Under the pieces are notes generated by a model that worked only from the letters and a program-made list of their open reading frames with translations, was not told where the DNA came from and did no database searches. From Oceanobacillus sp. FSL K6-2867 (GTDB lineage: Bacteria > Bacillota > Bacilli > Bacillales > Amphibacillaceae): DNA of 64,000 bases. The first letter of the stretch is position 1; each line of letters begins with the position of its first letter. Location: positions 2,728,001 to 2,792,000 of the forward strand of contig NZ_CP150144.1 in assembly GCF_037963145.1 (NCBI RefSeq), read 5' to 3'. This document shows positions 48,187-57,114 of this stretch, piece after piece. Made by a program: the position numbers and the translations under genes.

Positions 48187-50151
48187 GTGATTCGTGCAAT
48201 GAAAAAAGTAATCTTAGCCCCTGTTGACTGGGTTGTATACACCGTATTAAATGAAAGGCAGAGAAAGGCTCTGACGGACATTTTTACAGAAGAACAGAAG
48301 CAGCAAATAAAACGAATGTTGTCTGGAAGAAAGCAAGCCCAGAGACAAAAGCTTAAACAAATTAAATACCATCTGTACAATCTGGGATTTACAGAAAAGG
48401 CGCTTAAAGCATTAGAAGAATACTATACCAACATAAAAGATCCACAGCTAAAGCGCCTTGCAGCTTGGGAACTGACGTTATGGCATGCCAATCAATATAC
48501 AGAAGAAGGTGCTGGAAAAGCACTGGAGTATATTGCAGCAGCAAAGAATGGCGAGAAAGATGCGGAGCAATTGCGGCGAATCGCTATTGTTCAAGCTGAA
48601 TGCTATCAAATGTGCAATGAAGCAGAAAAGGGTAAAGAAGTTATCCACGGCATGCTTTCCACGCAGAAGCATGCTGACCTTTATCTTGCAGCAGCTAATT
48701 TAGAAGACACTCTTGATAAACGGATGGAATGGGTAAACAAAGTAATGGAGCTATATGGTTTGCAGCCAATTGGATTTACCCAAATGGATCGCTCTTCAGT
48801 ATACGATGACCTGCAAACCATAGCTTTGGACCGAAAAGTAGAAGAAGGGCCAAAAGTATCTGTCATCCTTCCAGCATTCAAGGCTGAGGAAGGGATAAGA
48901 GTTGCGATTGAATCAATTCTTTCGCAAACATGGCAAAACATCGAGCTTTTAGCTGTTGACGACTGCAGTCCGGACAATACAGCGAAAGTTATCGCTGAAT
49001 ATGCTGAAAAGGATTCGCGGGTAAAAGCTCTTTCAACCCCAGTAAACAGTGGGCCATATGTTGCTCGAAACATTGCGTTAGAGCATGCAACTGGAGATTT
49101 TGTCACTATTAATGATGCCGATGATTGGTCACATGCTGAGAAAATAGAGATACAGGTTAAGCATTTGATTGAGCATGAGCATATTATTGCAAATACATCT
49201 GAGCATTCAAGGTTAACGGAAGAAGAGCTGAAATTATATCGTCGAGGTACACCAGGAAGATATATTTTCCCAAATATGTCTTCTATTATGTTCAGACGCA
49301 AGCAAGTTCTTGAAAAAGTTGGCTATTGGGATAGTGTACGGTTCGCTGCAGATGGTGAATTTAAGCGAAGACTGATTAAAGTATTCGGAAAAAATAGCTA
49401 TGTCGATCTGAAAACAGGTCCACTATCATTACCAAGGCAGTCCGTTACATCGCTCACTGGGAGCTCTGCATTTGGTTATAGCGGCTTTTTCATGGGTGTA
49501 AGAAAAGAATATGTAGAAGCTTTGGAGTATCATCATCATACTGCAGAGACACTGCGTTATCCTTTTCCAATGACAACCAGAGTTTTTCCAGTTCCAGAGC
49601 CAATGTGGCCGAAACGAGAGGAAAAGGTGGATGGCAAACGCTTCTTTCATACTGTAATCGCCATGGACTTTCGAGTTATTAATGAGGAACAAATCAGCTT
49701 CATTAAGGAAATTTATGCGAAAAAGGACGGGCGTATTGGTCTCGTGCAAATTAATCAATATAATGCAGGTGCATCTATCATAGAAGAGTCCATTCGGAAT
49801 ATGCTCGATGGCAACAGATTGCAAATGCTCGTATATGGGGAGCAGATACAAACAGATAAACTGCTCATTTTGAATCCGATTGCTTTAGAAGCATATCAAC
49901 ACTACATACCCACCGTTTTTGCAAAGTCAGTAGATGTTATTGTAGACAAATTGCCAAGCGGTGAAGGATATGCTATTTCTAATTGTTTAAAACACTTAAA
50001 GCAATACTTTGACCACCCGGGAACGTGGTATCCCGCAACACTTGAAATTAAGAATGCCTTGATGGAACATCATACAGAAGCGTTGCATGAAGTTAACTTC
50101 AGTGAACGTGTATGGGAGAAGAGCTGGGTATATGATGAAAAAACAAACTGA
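48187..50151 (+). CDS. Large GT2 protein with helical N-terminus, copy 1
   Basis: 654 residues from GTG 48187 (TTGGTGGTGA upstream). Residues about 60-215 are helical repeats with a TPR-like look (HLYNLGFTEKALKALEEYYTNIKDPQLKRLAAWELTLWHAN), then GT-A domain VSVILPAFKAEEGIRVAIESILSQTWQN, with DCSPDNTAKVIAEYAEKDSRVK, GPYVARNIALEHATGDFVTINDADDWS (DxD). After about residue 460 comes a C-terminal domain with YPFPMTTRVFPVPEPMWPKREEKVDGKRFFHTVI. Closely related to the next gene. Unusual size for a GT2; probably a surface-polymer polymerase or transferase. Confidence 0.82.
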   Translation: MIRAMKKVILAPVDWVVYTVLNERQRKALTDIFTEEQKQQIKRMLSGRKQAQRQKLKQIKYHLYNLGFTEKALKALEEYYTNIKDPQLKRLAAWELTLWHANQYTEEGAGKALEYIAAAKNGEKDAEQLRRIAIVQAECYQMCNEAEKGKEVIHGMLSTQKHADLYLAAANLEDTLDKRMEWVNKVMELYGLQPIGFTQMDRSSVYDDLQTIALDRKVEEGPKVSVILPAFKAEEGIRVAIESILSQTWQNIELLAVDDCSPDNTAKVIAEYAEKDSRVKALSTPVNSGPYVARNIALEHATGDFVTINDADDWSHAEKIEIQVKHLIEHEHIIANTSEHSRLTEEELKLYRRGTPGRYIFPNMSSIMFRRKQVLEKVGYWDSVRFAADGEFKRRLIKVFGKNSYVDLKTGPLSLPRQSVTSLTGSSAFGYSGFFMGVRKEYVEALEYHHHTAETLRYPFPMTTRVFPVPEPMWPKREEKVDGKRFFHTVIAMDFRVINEEQISFIKEIYAKKDGRIGLVQINQYNAGASIIEESIRNMLDGNRLQMLVYGEQIQTDKLLILNPIALEAYQHYIPTVFAKSVDVIVDKLPSGEGYAISNCLKHLKQYFDHPGTWYPATLEIKNALMEHHTEALHEVNFSERVWEKSWVYDEKTN

Positions 50152-52300
50152 AATGAATAAGCTCGAAGAACAAGACGCTGCATTAACTGATCAATTGGCT
50201 GAATTAGAAGCTGACTTAGAAAAGAAATTAGCCGAAAAGAAAGCGAAGCAGCAGAGTTTAATGGAATATAAACGCGAATTTATGCAGGCACAGCACCTGA
50301 TAAAAAAGCTGGCGAAGTATAAGCGTGAAGGAAAATTCCTTATAAAATCGATTCCAGCCTATGCATTAGGCAGAAGAAATATCAAGCAAGTCTATAGCAA
50401 AGCATATAAAAGAAAACATGCTGAAAATCAACTAAAAAAATATAAAAAGTACTTATATGATTTAGGATTTATTGAAAAAGCCTTAACTGATTTACAACGA
50501 TTGTTCGCAACTACAGATAATTATTATTTAAAAAAAGCAATCGCATGGGAGTTAGTCTTATGGTATGCGAATAAGCTCACGACAGATAGTGCAAGCATGG
50601 TTCTTGAGTACATTGATATTGTAATGGATAAAGAAAAGAACCAAGAAACTCTGAGAAAAGCGGCAATACTTAAGGCTGAGAGCTACGAACTCTTAGGTGA
50701 ACAAGAAAAGGGAATACGCCTTATTACAAATCTGCTCGCTTCGGATAAACATGCAGATTTGTATATAGCTGCAGCGAATTTAGAAAAAACGATTGAAGGC
50801 AGAGTTGGTTGGATCAATAAGTGCTTGGATCTATACCAATTGCAGGGGATTATTTTGTCACCTAACGAGAACACGGATGCTTATTATAGATTAAGAACCA
50901 ACCCGATTCAAAGGAAGCACACTGTGAGTGATGGCCCGAAAGTTTCAATCATCATTCCAGCTTATAACTCCGAATCGGGAATTCGTGTAGCAATCGAGTC
51001 CATGCTGGCTCAAACATGGAACAACGTTGAAATATTGGTTGTTGATGATTGCAGTACAGATGATACAGCAAATGTGATTGCTGAGTATGCCGAAATGGAT
51101 GCAAGAGTAAAACCGCTAACTACACCAAAAAACAGTGGGCCATATGTTGCTCGTAACATAGCTTTGCAGCAGGCGACAGGTGAATTTGTAACGATTAATG
51201 ATGCAGATGACTGGTCGCACCCAGAAAAGATTGAAAGACAAGTGAACCACTTGATGGAGCAGAAAGATATCATTGCAAACACCTCTGAGCATGCACGACT
51301 GACAGAAGAACTTAAAGCCTATCGAAGAGGTATGCCAGGAAGATATATTTTCTCAAACATGTCATCCATTATGTTTAGAAAAGAGCCGGTGCTTGAAAAG
51401 GTTGGTTATTGGGATAGAGTCCGATTTGCCGCAGACAGTGAATTTAAAAACCGTTTGATTGCAGTTTTCGGCAAGGAAGCTGTAGTGGATTTAAAAACAG
51501 GACCATTATCTTTTCCAATGCAATCCTCGGGTTCACTCACTGCAAGCTCGGCTTTTGGGTACAATGGATTTTTAATGGGTGCCCGCAAAGAGTATGCTGA
51601 AAGTTATCGGTTTTATCATAACCAAACAGATACATTCTACATGCCTAACCAACCCGAAACAAGACGGTACCCCGTGCCAGAGCCAATGTGGCCTGAAAGA
51701 GAAGAAAAGCAGGCTGGAAAGCGTCATTTCGATATCGTTATTATTTCTGACTTTCGATTAAAGATAGAGCAGTATCTATTACTGCAATTAAATGCTTTTA
51801 AGGAAATGGGTATGCGAACAGGACTGATTCAAATGGGACAATATGATTTGAAGATGCCAAAAGCAATAGATCACTCAATCAGAGAGATACTTGACGGCGA
51901 TTCTGTACAAATGCTCGTATATGGAGAACGAATTTCCTGTGACATTTTAATTGTGAACAATCCCGCAATCTTTGAGGAAAAGCAACTATATGTACCGCAT
52001 GTAGATCCGAAAGTTGTTCGAGTTATTGTGAATCAGCTTCCTGGAAGAAATGCAAGGGGTAAAAATTACGATCTTCGAAGATGCTTCAGACATATCGAAG
52101 AATATACGCACACAAAAACAAAATGGTATCCAATTAGCGATGAAATACGCGAGTACTTATTGGAGAATCATCGTAAAGAATTAAAATCGATTCCATTATC
52201 CACTGAAAACTGGATGGATGAAAAAGCATGGAATCAAGTGTCATTTGCATCCTTTATAGAAAATTGGTTGGTGGATGAGAATCCATTTAAACTGGAATAA
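50132..52300 (+). CDS. Large GT2 protein with helical N-terminus, copy 2
   Basis: 722 residues if ATG 50132 is used (start overlaps copy 1 by 20 bases; ATG 50153 is possible). Adds an N-terminal Lys/Glu coiled coil (about 1-60), then the same helical repeat region, GT-A domain (VSIIIPAYNSESGIRVAIESMLAQTWNNVEILVVDDCSTDD, TGEFVTINDADDWS) and C-terminal domain with RYPVPEPMWPEREEKQAGKRHFDIVI. Clearly a tandem duplicate of the previous gene with the same gene order and similar length. Ribosome site weak. Confidence 0.82.
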   Translation: MMKKQTEMNKLEEQDAALTDQLAELEADLEKKLAEKKAKQQSLMEYKREFMQAQHLIKKLAKYKREGKFLIKSIPAYALGRRNIKQVYSKAYKRKHAENQLKKYKKYLYDLGFIEKALTDLQRLFATTDNYYLKKAIAWELVLWYANKLTTDSASMVLEYIDIVMDKEKNQETLRKAAILKAESYELLGEQEKGIRLITNLLASDKHADLYIAAANLEKTIEGRVGWINKCLDLYQLQGIILSPNENTDAYYRLRTNPIQRKHTVSDGPKVSIIIPAYNSESGIRVAIESMLAQTWNNVEILVVDDCSTDDTANVIAEYAEMDARVKPLTTPKNSGPYVARNIALQQATGEFVTINDADDWSHPEKIERQVNHLMEQKDIIANTSEHARLTEELKAYRRGMPGRYIFSNMSSIMFRKEPVLEKVGYWDRVRFAADSEFKNRLIAVFGKEAVVDLKTGPLSFPMQSSGSLTASSAFGYNGFLMGARKEYAESYRFYHNQTDTFYMPNQPETRRYPVPEPMWPEREEKQAGKRHFDIVIISDFRLKIEQYLLLQLNAFKEMGMRTGLIQMGQYDLKMPKAIDHSIREILDGDSVQMLVYGERISCDILIVNNPAIFEEKQLYVPHVDPKVVRVIVNQLPGRNARGKNYDLRRCFRHIEEYTHTKTKWYPISDEIREYLLENHRKELKSIPLSTENWMDEKAWNQVSFASFIENWLVDENPFKLE

Positions 52301-52319
52301 GACAAAGGTGGATGATTGG

Positions 52320-53738
52320 ATGAACGAAGGTATTGATAATCAGCTCGATATGGAAAAAAGCAAGGCTTCAACAGAACCTGAGGTTGACAATGAGGAATTA
52401 ATCAAACGATTGATCAAAACAGAAGCAGCGATTAAAAAGGCAGAAGCTGATATCAAAAGTAGTGAGAAACAGATACAGCATATAAAGAAAAGCAAGACAT
52501 GGAAACAAACTGCCTCAATTCGCAAAGTACTGCATGCAAACCAAGATCCGCAAATAGCAGAATTGGAAAAAGAGGTCGCATCTGTCCGCCATGAATTATA
52601 TGCTGCTAAGGAATTAATTCATTCGCTTAAATTGGAAACTACAAAGCTGGATTATAATCATTTATGGAGAACGGCAAAGGAAAAGAAGGATAAAGGCACA
52701 TTAATTGAGTTCATGGAAGATATCATTGATCAAAAGCAAACACATGACGAGAATTACAATCATCTATTAAAAGCGTCTGCTCGCTTATTTATGAATGACA
52801 AGAAGACATATAAGCAGCTCGTTTACCCAAAGCTCCTATCCGGGCTTAAAGTAGAAGATATTCCAGAGTTCATGATCAGGTCAGGACTTTCAGAGGAAGA
52901 GATTTCTTTAAAACCGGCTTCCTCTTATCGTGCGAGTCTAAACATGCGCATGCGAGAACATCAGCTGTTGGGAACATTACCAGAAATGCTGCTAGACGAT
53001 AAAAAGCTTGCATACCAATTTATGAATCGATTAAACATAAGAACACCAGAGGTTTCGGAGAGCACATACACATTAGAAGAAATACCTGAAAAAAATGGGA
53101 TAGCAATCAAACCCATTGATGGGGCAGGGGCTCGCGGTGTATATCTCGTTTATAATAATAATGATATAATAGATATCAAACAATCAAAGACAATTGCTAA
53201 TTGGCAAGTTTTAAGAAAAAATATGGAGAGAGACATAGAATCTGGCCGAGTTAGTCGCAATGAATGGTTCATCGAAGAATTAATATTGGAAGAAAAGGCT
53301 AATAAAGTACCTGCCCGTGATATCAAGTTTTATTGTTTTTATGGAAAAGTAGCACTCATCTTAGAAATTGTACGCTACCCGGAAATAAAATATTGCTGGT
53401 GGACGGCATCAGGTGAACGAATTGGAACTGGAAAATATGATGAAAGCTTATTTAAAGGAAATGGTGTAACAAATGCAGAAATTGAGATGGCTAAAGTGAT
53501 TAGTGCTGAAATACCTTCTCCTTTTATAAGAATTGATTTTCTAAGATCTGATGAAGGCTTGGTTTTTGGAGAGTTCACACCAAAGCCGGGCAATTACGAT
53601 GAGTTTGATATTCCGACAGATAAATGGCTAGGAGATTATTTTATTGAAGCACAAGGTCGATTAACAAATGATTTGATAAATGGCAAGGAATTTTCTCATT
53701 ATAAAAAATTACAAGCTGAGGTTCATTTAAAAGATTGA
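52320..53738 (+). CDS. TupA-like ATP-grasp protein with coiled-coil N-terminus
   Basis: 472 residues from ATG 52320, which follows AAAGGTGG at 52304-52311 (ATG 52275 lies before it). Residues about 20-110: coiled coil, including the motif KKSKTWKQTASIRKV. Residues about 190-450: ATP-grasp-like region with AIKPIDGAGARGVYLVYN (Gly-rich loop), and near the end SPFIRIDFLRSDEGLVFGEFTPKPGNYDEFDIPTDKWLGDYF, typical of TupA-like proteins. TupA is needed for teichuronopeptide synthesis in alkaliphilic Bacillus halodurans. Last gene before the ligase array. Confidence 0.75.
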   Translation: MNEGIDNQLDMEKSKASTEPEVDNEELIKRLIKTEAAIKKAEADIKSSEKQIQHIKKSKTWKQTASIRKVLHANQDPQIAELEKEVASVRHELYAAKELIHSLKLETTKLDYNHLWRTAKEKKDKGTLIEFMEDIIDQKQTHDENYNHLLKASARLFMNDKKTYKQLVYPKLLSGLKVEDIPEFMIRSGLSEEEISLKPASSYRASLNMRMREHQLLGTLPEMLLDDKKLAYQFMNRLNIRTPEVSESTYTLEEIPEKNGIAIKPIDGAGARGVYLVYNNNDIIDIKQSKTIANWQVLRKNMERDIESGRVSRNEWFIEELILEEKANKVPARDIKFYCFYGKVALILEIVRYPEIKYCWWTASGERIGTGKYDESLFKGNGVTNAEIEMAKVISAEIPSPFIRIDFLRSDEGLVFGEFTPKPGNYDEFDIPTDKWLGDYFIEAQGRLTNDLINGKEFSHYKKLQAEVHLKD

Positions 53739-53764
53739 AATGGTGGAATGTAGGAGGAAATCAA

Positions 53765-55387
53765 ATGGAAGAGAATCGTGCAGAATGGTTATCACACCTT
53801 TCCAATGAAATTGTTTCAGATGCACATGGGAACTTATTAGATGCATATGTAGTTGCTCTCGAAGGATGGAGAAGGGGTCTAACACTTAGATGGCATGTAA
53901 AAGACTCTGAAAAGTTTAAAGAAATGAGAACATGGTTTGTTGATAAACCTGGACAACTATTTTCCTTAAGTTTAAAAGATAGAACACATTATTTCTTTAG
54001 AACCCGGGGTGACAAAGTAACTAATGAAGCTGTCGATATTGGACGGGACAAGGAAAAGACAAAACAAGCTTTACTCAAAAATGGGGTAACTGTGCCTGAA
54101 GGAAAGCAGTTTACAGAAGAAGCTTCAAATGAGGAGATAGTTGATTACGCAACCCATTTAGGTTTCCCAGTTGTATTAAAACCTACTGATGGCAGCTTCG
54201 GCAGAGGAGTTATCTCTAATATCACAAGCAGCGGTGAATTTGAACATTCATTGGAATATGTACGCAGTAATCTTGGTTACCAAGACGTAATTGTGGAACA
54301 ATACATACCAGGTAAGGAGTACCGCATGTATGTTGTCGGCAATGAAGTGTTTGGAGCGATGAATCGGATTCCACCAAATGTCACAGGTGATGGAGTAAAT
54401 TCTATCAGGGCATTAATTGAGATTAAAAATGAGGAAAGAAGTCTAAACCCTCGATTAGTCAGTTGTCCAATTGCTGTAAACGAAGAGGTAGAAGATTATA
54501 TTGGCCGAAAAGGATACACACTCGATACGATTCCGGAAAAGGATTTAAATATTGCACTTAGTGATAAAACGAATATTTCATTAGGTGGCGATCCAATTGA
54601 TGCATTGGATGAATTACCTGAATATGTGAAAGAGGCAGCAGTTGAGGCACTTCATGCTGTACCAGGTCTTGAACACGGTGCAGTTGATCTGATTGTACAT
54701 CAAGAAAAAGCAGATGTCTATGTTATTGAACTAAACCCAACTGCACAGCTTGGCGGCTTGCTTTATCCAATTCAAGGTAAATCAAGAGATATTCCTAAGG
54801 CAATTATTGATTATTATTTTCCGGAAACAAAAGACATTGATACAACAGAAGTAAATACATTTTTTGATTTTCATGATGTGCTTGACCCATTGCAATCAAG
54901 GGACGCATTTGTTACTACGGTGACCCCATGCCCACAAGAAAGGCTATTTGCAAAAAAATATATAGTAAGCGGGGATGTGCTCGATATAGGGTACCATCGT
55001 GGACTGCGTAAAGAAGCTTTTGAACGTTACCTTCATGGTTATATCATGACGCTTGAAGAAGGCGATATTGAAATTGTTGTAGGTGGTACAGATCCCGAGA
55101 TGGTGGACGATTTCAAAAATGCTATTTGGGAAGATGAAGAACGTGGTCAGGTTTTCGAAGTGCAGGTTGAACCCTATCATGATCCGATTAAGGTTGGGTT
55201 TGAAATTAAAACAGATTTAAAAACGCAAATTGAAGATTTGAAGATGTATAAAGAGGAGCTTGAAATTACCGAACGTGAACTGAAAAAGGCAGAATTGAAA
55301 CGCAGAAAGTACTATAGTAGTTTATCCTGGAAAGCAACAATGCCAATTCGATTAGTAGGATCAATCACAAAAAAATTCAAAAACTAA
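53765..55387 (+). CDS. ATP-grasp ligase fused to acylphosphatase-like domain, copy 1
   Basis: 540 residues from ATG 53765 (AGGAGG upstream; an earlier ATG 53735 has none). N-terminal conserved block (LLDAYVVALEGWRRGLTLRW), then ATP-grasp of cyanophycin-synthetase type: Gly loop KPTDGSFGRGV (139-149), VEQYIPGKEYRMYVVG, VTGDGVNSIRALIE, GGDPIDALDE, metal ligands E322/N324 in IELNPTAQLGG. C-terminal acylphosphatase-like domain (about 398-455) in which the catalytic Arg position reads His411 (GYH) and the Asn position Thr, so probably inactive. Then a coiled coil and the tail motif SSLSWKATMPIR. Likely makes an amide bond to an unknown substrate. Confidence 0.85.
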   Translation: MEENRAEWLSHLSNEIVSDAHGNLLDAYVVALEGWRRGLTLRWHVKDSEKFKEMRTWFVDKPGQLFSLSLKDRTHYFFRTRGDKVTNEAVDIGRDKEKTKQALLKNGVTVPEGKQFTEEASNEEIVDYATHLGFPVVLKPTDGSFGRGVISNITSSGEFEHSLEYVRSNLGYQDVIVEQYIPGKEYRMYVVGNEVFGAMNRIPPNVTGDGVNSIRALIEIKNEERSLNPRLVSCPIAVNEEVEDYIGRKGYTLDTIPEKDLNIALSDKTNISLGGDPIDALDELPEYVKEAAVEALHAVPGLEHGAVDLIVHQEKADVYVIELNPTAQLGGLLYPIQGKSRDIPKAIIDYYFPETKDIDTTEVNTFFDFHDVLDPLQSRDAFVTTVTPCPQERLFAKKYIVSGDVLDIGYHRGLRKEAFERYLHGYIMTLEEGDIEIVVGGTDPEMVDDFKNAIWEDEERGQVFEVQVEPYHDPIKVGFEIKTDLKTQIEDLKMYKEELEITERELKKAELKRRKYYSSLSWKATMPIRLVGSITKKFKN

Positions 55388-55414
55388 CAGGATGCTACAT
55401 AGGAGGAAATGGAA

Positions 55415-57061
55415 ATGAAAGAGAAGCAGCTGGGAATTAGTTTGCCACAGCTTACAAATGATATTGTGAGAAATGCTCGAAAAACGCGATTAGATGCTTT
55501 TGCAGTTGCCCTGGAAGGATGGCGAAGAGGACTTAAGCTTAAATGGTATACAAAGGACTCCGAGCATTTCAAAGACATGATTATTTTTGGAGTAAACCCT
55601 CCAGGAAGATTGTTTTCATTAAGCTCAGATAAAAAAACACATTACTTTTTCAGAACACGAGGAGATCTCGTCTCTAATGAAGCAGTTGAAATAGGTTCGG
55701 AAAAAGATGACACAAAGATTTATCTTGAAAAAGCAGGTGTTCCTGTTCCAAAAGGAAAGGGTTTTGCACCAGACGCAACAAATGAAGAAATCATTGCATA
55801 CAGTAATGAATTAGGTTACCCGCTTGTATTAAAACCAACCAATGCAAGTTTAGGGAATGGTGTAGTAACAAACATCCGTAATGAAGAGCAGTTAATAAAA
55901 GCAATTCATTATGTTCGTCATGAATTAGATTATGATGAAGTAATTGTTGAACAATATGTGGTCGGTAAAGAATATCGTGTTTACGTTGTTGGAGATAAGG
56001 TAATAGCAGCTTATAATCGGGTCCCGGCAAATATTACTGGTGATGGTGAGCACACCATTGAAGAGTTAATTGAACTAAAGAATAAGGTGAGAAAGCAGAA
56101 TGCTAGACTAAATAGCTGTTTAATTCATATCGATAATGAGATTCTGGACTTTATTATGGATGCTGGCTATACAATGGAAAGTATCCCCGAAAAAGGAAAG
56201 ATAATCTATTTGAGAGAAAAAACCAATGTATCATCTGGTGGAGATCCGGTTGATGTAACTGATACATTGTCAGAAGAGTATAAGCAAGTTGCAATTAATG
56301 CGTTAAAAGCAATTCCTGGCTTTCCACATGCTGGTGTCGATATCATTGTAAATGAAGGTGAGGACGTTGCAGCATCTGTAGTTGTAATTGAGTTGAACCC
56401 AACAGCACAAATAGGTGGTGCACTGTTTCCAATTGAAGGGAAGTCAAGAAATATTCCTGCCGCAATTATCGATTACTATTTTCCAGAAACTAAAGGAATA
56501 AATACCGAGAAATCAAAAATTTATTTTGATTTAATAACTGTTTTAGAACCTTTAGAAAATAGGGCTGCCCTTGAAGTAGAGGTGGCACCTGCACCACTGG
56601 GGAGACTTTATTCAAGAAAATATACGGTTTATGGTGATGTACAACGATATAATTTCCATAAATGGTTAAAGCAGCAAGCACTTGATAACAATCTACATGG
56701 ATATGTGAAGAGTAAAGTATTCGATGAAATCGAAATTGTTATTGCTGGAACAGACAGAGAAACAGTTAGCGACTTTAAGAAAATAATTGAACAGTATCCT
56801 CAAGGATCTAACGTATTAAAAATTAATGAAGAGAGCTATGAAGACCCTGTAACAGTTGGATTTGAAATATCAGAGCAATATAACCCTTCAAATATTAAAT
56901 CTGTACAATACGCTTTAAGGAAGATGGATAGGGATTTACAGCGCATGAAAAAACAAAAACACAGAATTGAGAAGGATAATCAACATATTTTGAGTAGTAC
57001 GTCTTGGAAGTATACAGAACCAGTTAGAAACCTAAGTACAATATTTAGGGAGAAGAAGTAG
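55415..57061 (+). CDS. ATP-grasp ligase fused to acylphosphatase-like domain, copy 2
   Basis: 548 residues from ATG 55415, 8 bases behind AGGAGG; ATG 55409 would be only 2 bases from it. Same domain order as copy 1: ALEGWRRGLKLKW block, KPTNASLGNGV loop, VEQYVVGKEYRVYVVG, ITGDGEHTIEELIE, SSGGDPVDVTDT, metal motif IELNPTAQIGG. Acylphosphatase-like domain: Arg position is His (NFH) and Asn position Ser (GYVKS). Coiled coil and SSTSWKYTEPVR tail. 27 bases behind copy 1. Confidence 0.85.
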   Translation: MKEKQLGISLPQLTNDIVRNARKTRLDAFAVALEGWRRGLKLKWYTKDSEHFKDMIIFGVNPPGRLFSLSSDKKTHYFFRTRGDLVSNEAVEIGSEKDDTKIYLEKAGVPVPKGKGFAPDATNEEIIAYSNELGYPLVLKPTNASLGNGVVTNIRNEEQLIKAIHYVRHELDYDEVIVEQYVVGKEYRVYVVGDKVIAAYNRVPANITGDGEHTIEELIELKNKVRKQNARLNSCLIHIDNEILDFIMDAGYTMESIPEKGKIIYLREKTNVSSGGDPVDVTDTLSEEYKQVAINALKAIPGFPHAGVDIIVNEGEDVAASVVVIELNPTAQIGGALFPIEGKSRNIPAAIIDYYFPETKGINTEKSKIYFDLITVLEPLENRAALEVEVAPAPLGRLYSRKYTVYGDVQRYNFHKWLKQQALDNNLHGYVKSKVFDEIEIVIAGTDRETVSDFKKIIEQYPQGSNVLKINEESYEDPVTVGFEISEQYNPSNIKSVQYALRKMDRDLQRMKKQKHRIEKDNQHILSSTSWKYTEPVRNLSTIFREKK

Positions 57062-57114
57062 GGAGACTTATTTTAGGGTAAGTTTGACAGCAATTAGTGA
57101 AAGGGTTGAAGTTA

